Shown here piece after piece: positions 38,847 through 42,582 of a stretch of 42,582 bases of DNA (position 1 is the first letter of the stretch; each line of letters opens with the position of its first letter). The notes beneath the pieces were generated by a model, which saw only the letters and a list, made by a program, of their open reading frames with translations, was not told where the DNA came from and made no database searches. The position numbers and the translations under genes are program-made. The stretch is taken from contig JAFQJK010000008.1 in the NCBI GenBank assembly GCA_017415005.1, positions 1 through 42,582 on the forward strand, written 5' to 3'. This DNA is from Rikenellaceae bacterium (GTDB lineage: Bacteria > Bacteroidota > Bacteroidia > Bacteroidales > Rikenellaceae).

Positions 38847-39877
38847 AGCACCTCGACTTTCATGCCGCCGCTCACCTTCTGGCAGCCATCGGTAATCACC
38901 TCATCGCCCGGGACGAGGCCATCCGCAACGACCACCCCGCCGTCGACAAGCGCTCCCGTCGTAACCGCGACCCGCTCGGCACGCCCCTCGCGCACGCACC
39001 AGACAAAACGCTCGCCGCGGCCGGCCGTCTGCACGGCTCCGGCAGGCACGACGATCGCCTCACCACCCGCATCGCCGGCGAGCCGCACGCGGCACACCAT
39101 GCCCGGGAGCAGCGCGCCCGATCCGTTGTCAAGGCGGATGCGCGCCTCGTAAGTATGGGCCAGCGGATTGGCCTCGACCCCCTTTTCGGTCACCCGCCCC
39201 TCGAACACGCGGCCGCCGAGCGCCCCGACCGTTACCGTCGCACGCGTTCCCTCGGCCAGCGAGGCGATCTCGTTCTCGGGTACCGAAACCCGGACCTTGA
39301 CCGTCCCGATGTTCAACAACGAGAGCACCGTCTGCCCGGCCATCACATTCTCGCCCGGCTCGGCCGAGCGGCGTCCGATCACCCCGCCGGCGGGCGCCAC
39401 GAGCCGGCTGTCGGCCAGATTACGGCGCGCGATCTGCTCGGTGGCCCGGGCCTGCTCGAGCTTGGTCTCGGCCTCGACATACTTGATCTCGGGCAGGCTC
39501 TGCCCGTCGTAGAGCATCCGGAGGCGCTTCATCGCATCCTCGGCCTGGCGACGCGTAGCCAATGCCGCGTCGTAAGCACTGCGCAGGTTGGCCGTATCGA
39601 GCACGGCCAGCAACTGCCCCTTGCGGATACGCTGTCCTTCGCACACGCCGATCCATTCGACCGTCCCCGGCTCGCGAAAACTGAGCGCCACCGCAGACTC
39701 CTCCTCGACCACGCCTACATACTCGGTCCCGGCCGGGACCGAGCCCCCGGCCCCCACCACGGTCCGGACCGGAACGACCCGTTCTGCCGGGTCCGCTTTC
39801 GGCCCCGACGCACACCCTGCAGCGCCAACGGCCAGCAGTGCCGCACCCGCGCCCGCAACAATCATTCGGCTCATCAT
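38843..39877 (-). CDS. RND efflux periplasmic adaptor (MFP/HlyD family), lipoprotein
   Basis: This adaptor links the RND pump to the TolC channel. From ATG 39877 it has 344 residues and a lipobox ending AVGAAGC (Cys22), so it is anchored to the inner membrane. ATGs at 39889, 39874 and 39865 are alternatives; I preferred 39877 because the first would leave almost no leader after the likely promoter. The lipoyl-like half motifs (EPGTVEWIGVCEGQRIRKGQLLAVLD and LVAPAGGVIGRRSAEPGENV) flank a short helical hairpin at about 95-135. Beta-barrel and membrane-proximal domains follow. It heads the three-gene operon and is divergent from the AraC-type regulator. Confidence 0.92.
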   Translation of the reverse strand: MMSRMIVAGAGAALLAVGAAGCASGPKADPAERVVPVRTVVGAGGSVPAGTEYVGVVEEESAVALSFREPGTVEWIGVCEGQRIRKGQLLAVLDTANLRSAYDAALATRRQAEDAMKRLRMLYDGQSLPEIKYVEAETKLEQARATEQIARRNLADSRLVAPAGGVIGRRSAEPGENVMAGQTVLSLLNIGTVKVRVSVPENEIASLAEGTRATVTVGALGGRVFEGRVTEKGVEANPLAHTYEARIRLDNGSGALLPGMVCRVRLAGDAGGEAIVVPAGAVQTAGRGERFVWCVREGRAERVAVTTGALVDGGVVVADGLVPGDEVITDGCQKVSGGMKVEVL

Positions 39878-39902
39878 AGCTATCAGCATTTAGTTGATAT
39901 CA

Positions 39903-39910
39903 CAAAGTTG
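39903..39910 (-). promoter_or_regulatory. Likely promoter of the efflux operon
   Basis: The minus strand reads CAACTTTG, one base off TAnnTTTG, with TTTA about 19 bases upstream in place of the -33 TTTG. It sits in the 165-base region shared with the divergent regulator. Confidence 0.45.
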
Positions 39911-40007
39911 CGCGAAAGCCGAAGGCTGTTAAAGTACTGTTTTCCGCCACTGTTGTTCTAAAAGTCGGAAATCAGACAAAACCGATCAATCCGTCCCGTT
40001 TTATTGC

Positions 40008-40015
40008 TACATTTG
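40008..40015 (+). promoter_or_regulatory. Promoter -7 element of the AraC-type regulator
   Basis: TACATTTG matches TAnnTTTG exactly and lies 27 bases before the chosen start. It supports ATG 40043 over an upstream in-frame start at 40004. Confidence 0.55.
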
Positions 40016-40042
40016 GCCATAAATCCGGAAAATCAGGACAAT

Positions 40043-40918
40043 ATGGAATTGACAAGCATTTCGATCGCCCAGCTCAGGGAGACCTACGAGATCGGAGGGC
40101 CCAACGACGAATTCATCATTTCGTCGGACAAAGAGATCAAAAGCCTCGAACTGTTCCGCCACCCGTGTCGCCTCGATGCCGTCGTACTGGCCATCTGCAC
40201 CGGAGGACGGGTACGCGCATCGATCAATCTCAAAGAGTACGAGGTGACGGCAGGCATGATGATCATCAACCTGCCCGAGAACATCATCCAGATCCACGAG
40301 ACGAGCGAAGACTTCCGCGGACACGTGATCGTCGTCTCGCTCGCATTTCTCAAAGAGGTCCGGATCGACATCCGCAATACGATCCCCTTCTACATGCAGG
40401 TCAAGAACCACCCGAGCGTCCGGCTCACCGACCGCGAGATGAACAACCTTCAGAAGTTTTTCACGCTGTTCGCAGAATGTATGGAGGACCTGCAAAGTCT
40501 CTACCGCATCGAGATCGCACAGGGGCTGATCACGGCGCTGCTCTACAAATGCAGCGACCGGCTCGACCTGATCACCGTCGACAAAGACTCGGTCAAAAGC
40601 CGCCGGGAGCTCTTCTTCACGCAGTTCATGGAGTTGCTGACCCAGTACCACAAGGAGCAGCGAAGCGTCGGGTTCTACGCCGAGAAAATGCACATCACGC
40701 CCAAGTATATGTCCTCGATGATGAAGGAAATGAGCGGACGGTCGGCTGCCGAATGGATCGACGAGTACGTGATCCTCGAGGCCAAAACGCTGCTCAAATA
40801 CTCGGGCATGAGCATTCAGGAGATCGCCTACCACCTCAACTTCTCGACCCAGTCGTTCTTCGGCAAGTACTTCAAGCAGCACACCGGCATGTCGCCCAGC
40901 CAGTACAAACTGCAGTAG
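40043..40918 (+). CDS. AraC-family transcriptional regulator
   Basis: I chose ATG 40043 (MELTSISIAQLRETYEIGGPNDEF), giving 291 residues, because the promoter lies inside the longer frame. The N-terminal half (about 20-150) looks like a cupin-type sensor domain (LAICTGGRVRASINLKEYEVTAGMMIINLP). The C-terminal half has the two helix-turn-helix units of AraC proteins: GFYAEKMHITPKYMSSMMKEMSGRSAAEWI and the second ending in IQEIAYHLNFSTQSFFGKYFKQHTGMSPSQY. It is divergent from the efflux operon, so it likely controls that operon in response to an unknown ligand; this is inference from arrangement. Confidence 0.93.
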   Translation: MELTSISIAQLRETYEIGGPNDEFIISSDKEIKSLELFRHPCRLDAVVLAICTGGRVRASINLKEYEVTAGMMIINLPENIIQIHETSEDFRGHVIVVSLAFLKEVRIDIRNTIPFYMQVKNHPSVRLTDREMNNLQKFFTLFAECMEDLQSLYRIEIAQGLITALLYKCSDRLDLITVDKDSVKSRRELFFTQFMELLTQYHKEQRSVGFYAEKMHITPKYMSSMMKEMSGRSAAEWIDEYVILEAKTLLKYSGMSIQEIAYHLNFSTQSFFGKYFKQHTGMSPSQYKLQ

Positions 40919-41002
40919 GCCGAGAATCGCGCAGAGCCCGGCATGCACGGCCGCACACGTAGCCGGAGAAACCCCGGCAAACAACCGCCCCCACGGATAA
41001 CA

Positions 41003-41025
41003 CCGTTCCGGTCCTGCCGGAACGG
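41003..41025. terminator. Hairpin between the AraC and DUF4185 genes
   Basis: A perfect 9-bp stem (41003-41011 with 41017-41025) with a 5-base loop lies between convergent genes, 84 bases past the AraC stop and 22 bases past the DUF4185 stop. No T-run is present. Confidence 0.6.
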
Positions 41026-41047
41026 CTCTCCCCGTCAAGGCACCCTC

Positions 41048-42193
41048 CTACCGGGCCTCGTCGGGCCGCAGCTCCAGGTCGGCCGACATCAGATACACAT
41101 TGTAGGGCTGCCACATCGAAAGCGCAAAATACACCTTGTCGCCCCGGGTCTCCGGATACATGAACGCGCAGTACGGGATCGGGTACTTGTCATGCGTCAG
41201 CAGCACCTTACGCTCGCCGTCCCAACGCGTAATATCGTCCGTATCGCAGTACAGCACGGCCTGCACCCTGGTCACAGGATCCTTGTCATAGCCGGGATCG
41301 TAGCTGTATGTATAGATCCAACGCTTCAATCCCTCGTGGAACATCAGCGAGGCCTCTCCGATCGGCCCGCGCAACACAGGCACGGCCGCCTGCTCGTCGG
41401 CCACCCAGTCCGACCCGTTCCAGTAGAGGTAAGCGCCCATATCGAGCAGGTCTTTCTCGCGGAAACGGCAGAGGTAGGCTGCATCACCCCGCCCCGACTG
41501 CGTACCGATCATATAGACCCAGCCGTCCTTCTTGGCATAGGCCACCTGCGAGAAGTGGCTGTCGGGCGAGAATGTCACGCCTTCCTGCCGCTGCCACGTC
41601 CGGCCGTCGTCGTCGGAGGTGTAGATCGACGAAAAGTTGGTCAGCCAGCGCCCTTTGCCCCCGGCCCACTCGTATATGTTCATGAAATGGACGCAGTCGG
41701 TCTTCCCGGCCCGGATGGCGCTTGTGGGGATCGAAGTCTGGTAAGGCTCGGCCTGGGCCTTGCCCCCTGCGCATATCTCACGCGCCTTGCCCTCGGCGTC
41801 GAGCGCCATCGAGTCGATCCGCAGGCCGTCCGAGAGGTCGGTGTCGGACGAGAAGGCCAACACGTTCGAGCGCCAGTTCGAGCCGCACCCGCCGTTACCG
41901 GTCTTGAAGCCCTCTCCGTTCGTATCGCCGAAGAATATCCCGATCCGGTCGCCCGAGATGCGCCACATGATCCCGAGGTCCGTCCCATGCACGTCATAAT
42001 CCCGGTCCGTGGCATTGGGATGCAGACACGTTTCCTCCTCGAGCGGCGCACCCGTCATTTTGGATACCATATGAACATTAGTCAGATAAAGGCTTTGCGC
42101 CGGCTTCCCCTTCCGGGAAGCGGCCGGGGCCTCGCCGGGCAGGCAGCCCAGCGCCAGCGCCCCCGCGAGGGCATAGTAGCAGATTGGCTTCAT
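41048..42193 (-). CDS. DUF4185 (GH183-like) secreted protein, second copy
   Basis: This 381-residue protein is a paralogue of the lipoprotein at 24842 and consists almost only of the DUF4185 domain. An export signal covers about the first 24 residues (MKPICYYALAGALALGCLPGEAPA); Cys17 is not in a good lipobox, so cleavage by signal peptidase I is more likely. Shared motifs are VSKMTGA, GTDLGIMWR (Asp72), FFGDTNG (Asp90), WRSNVLAFSSDTDLSDGL, RWLTNFS and a C-terminal YFALSMWQPYNVYLMSADL. The two Asp are again 18 residues apart. It lacks the N-terminal beta domain and the Gly/Ser linker of its paralogue. As a GH183-type protein, it may cut arabinofuranans. It is transcribed alone; a weak TATATTTA (minus strand, 42218-42225) may be its promoter. 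Confidence 0.84.
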   Translation of the reverse strand: MKPICYYALAGALALGCLPGEAPAASRKGKPAQSLYLTNVHMVSKMTGAPLEEETCLHPNATDRDYDVHGTDLGIMWRISGDRIGIFFGDTNGEGFKTGNGGCGSNWRSNVLAFSSDTDLSDGLRIDSMALDAEGKAREICAGGKAQAEPYQTSIPTSAIRAGKTDCVHFMNIYEWAGGKGRWLTNFSSIYTSDDDGRTWQRQEGVTFSPDSHFSQVAYAKKDGWVYMIGTQSGRGDAAYLCRFREKDLLDMGAYLYWNGSDWVADEQAAVPVLRGPIGEASLMFHEGLKRWIYTYSYDPGYDKDPVTRVQAVLYCDTDDITRWDGERKVLLTHDKYPIPYCAFMYPETRGDKVYFALSMWQPYNVYLMSADLELRPDEAR

Positions 42194-42582
42194 CGCGATA
42201 AAAGATTGATTGCGCTATAAATATAAGCTTTTATTCCGAAAAAACCACCTGCTCACGGCGCAGACCGCCTACGCTTTCGAGGAGAACCGGAAACTGGCTG
42301 GCCAGGCGGGGTGTCGGGATTCATTACCAGCCCCATAACGCCGGACATCCTCCGGGACGAGATCCACAGGTTCATCCGGATCGACCGGCCGGCCCCTCCC
42401 ATAGCCAGCCCACCGCCGCAATAGCTTGACCGACCGTCAGGGCAAGCCCTCCCCCGACTGACCTTCCGGTCACACATGACATGGCCCGGAAACCGCAGGC
42501 ATTTCCGGACACCCGAAACTCGCCCCCCAATTCAGACCCGCCTCCGGTGCCCCGAAGCGCACTTTTTTGCTATCCTGAGAAA
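42194..42582. other. Right-edge stretch without a gene
   Basis: No credible gene is seen in these 389 bases. A/T-rich sequence at 42200-42245 is the upstream region of the DUF4185 gene. The last 30 bases contain a T-run and TTTTTTGCTATC, closely like the sequence before the GH116 promoter at 17595, then CTGA in place of TTTG. This may be the promoter of a rightward gene that starts outside the window. Confidence 0.4.

Noticed and set aside
35583-39152. A plus-strand open frame of 1189 codons opposite the efflux operon
   Set aside because: It lies wholly antisense to the RND, TolC and adaptor genes, which show clear family motifs. Its product is rich in Arg, His and Asp with no recognisable domain, as expected from a GC-rich shadow frame.
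42253-42477. A minus-strand frame of 74 codons near the right edge
   Set aside because: It has no signal, domain or promoter, and its composition (Arg, Gly, Ser, Pro) is like other non-coding GC-rich frames here.

Overview
The window looks like a chromosomal segment of a GC-rich Bacteroidales bacterium, probably an Alistipes-like member of the Rikenellaceae. This rests on the recurring Bacteroidetes -7 promoter motif TAnnTTTG, the absence of obvious Shine-Dalgarno sequences, many lipoproteins and glycoside hydrolases, and the gene families present. The genus is inference. I see no rRNA, tRNA, CRISPR array, insertion sequence or phage gene. High GC and strong codon bias create many long open frames antisense to real genes; these were discarded.

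Layout: a truncated lipoprotein and dapD (minus strand, 1-1019); a secreted prolyl oligopeptidase (1196-3328); aspartokinase (3618-4943); a GH31 alpha-glucosidase (5412-7655); a GH127-type hydrolase (7791-9707, minus); typA/bipA (minus) divergent from aroB (about 9994-12949); a cation/proton antiporter, a small Cys-rich protein and a FeoA-FeoB fusion (13142-17394, minus); a GH116 enzyme with an inserted beta-sandwich module (17676-20777); yaaA and pirin (minus); a family 6 uracil/hypoxanthine-DNA glycosylase with a PAP2 phosphatase; a DUF308 membrane protein; a DUF4185 (GH183-like) lipoprotein (minus); a sulfate activation operon, cysQ-SLC13 transporter-cysC-cysD-cysN, followed by a PAPS-type sulfotransferase and a DUF6125 protein (26644-34077); a tripartite RND efflux operon (minus) divergent from an AraC-family regulator; and a second DUF4185 protein (minus) near the right edge.

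Two functional themes stand out. First, uptake of sulfate (or a related anion), its activation to PAPS, a sulfotransferase that would use PAPS, and CysQ, which removes the product PAP, are encoded together with no reductive sulfur assimilation gene in view. This suggests that PAPS is made to sulfate a metabolite or lipid, not for cysteine synthesis. Second, four secreted hydrolases (two DUF4185/GH183, one GH116, one GH127) belong to families known to act on arabinofuranosides, including D-arabinan of mycobacterial type. They sit in separate transcription units among housekeeping genes, not in a classical SusC/SusD locus. This is the best candidate for an under-described system here. Several convergent gene pairs are separated by long, near-perfect hairpins that probably serve as bidirectional terminators.
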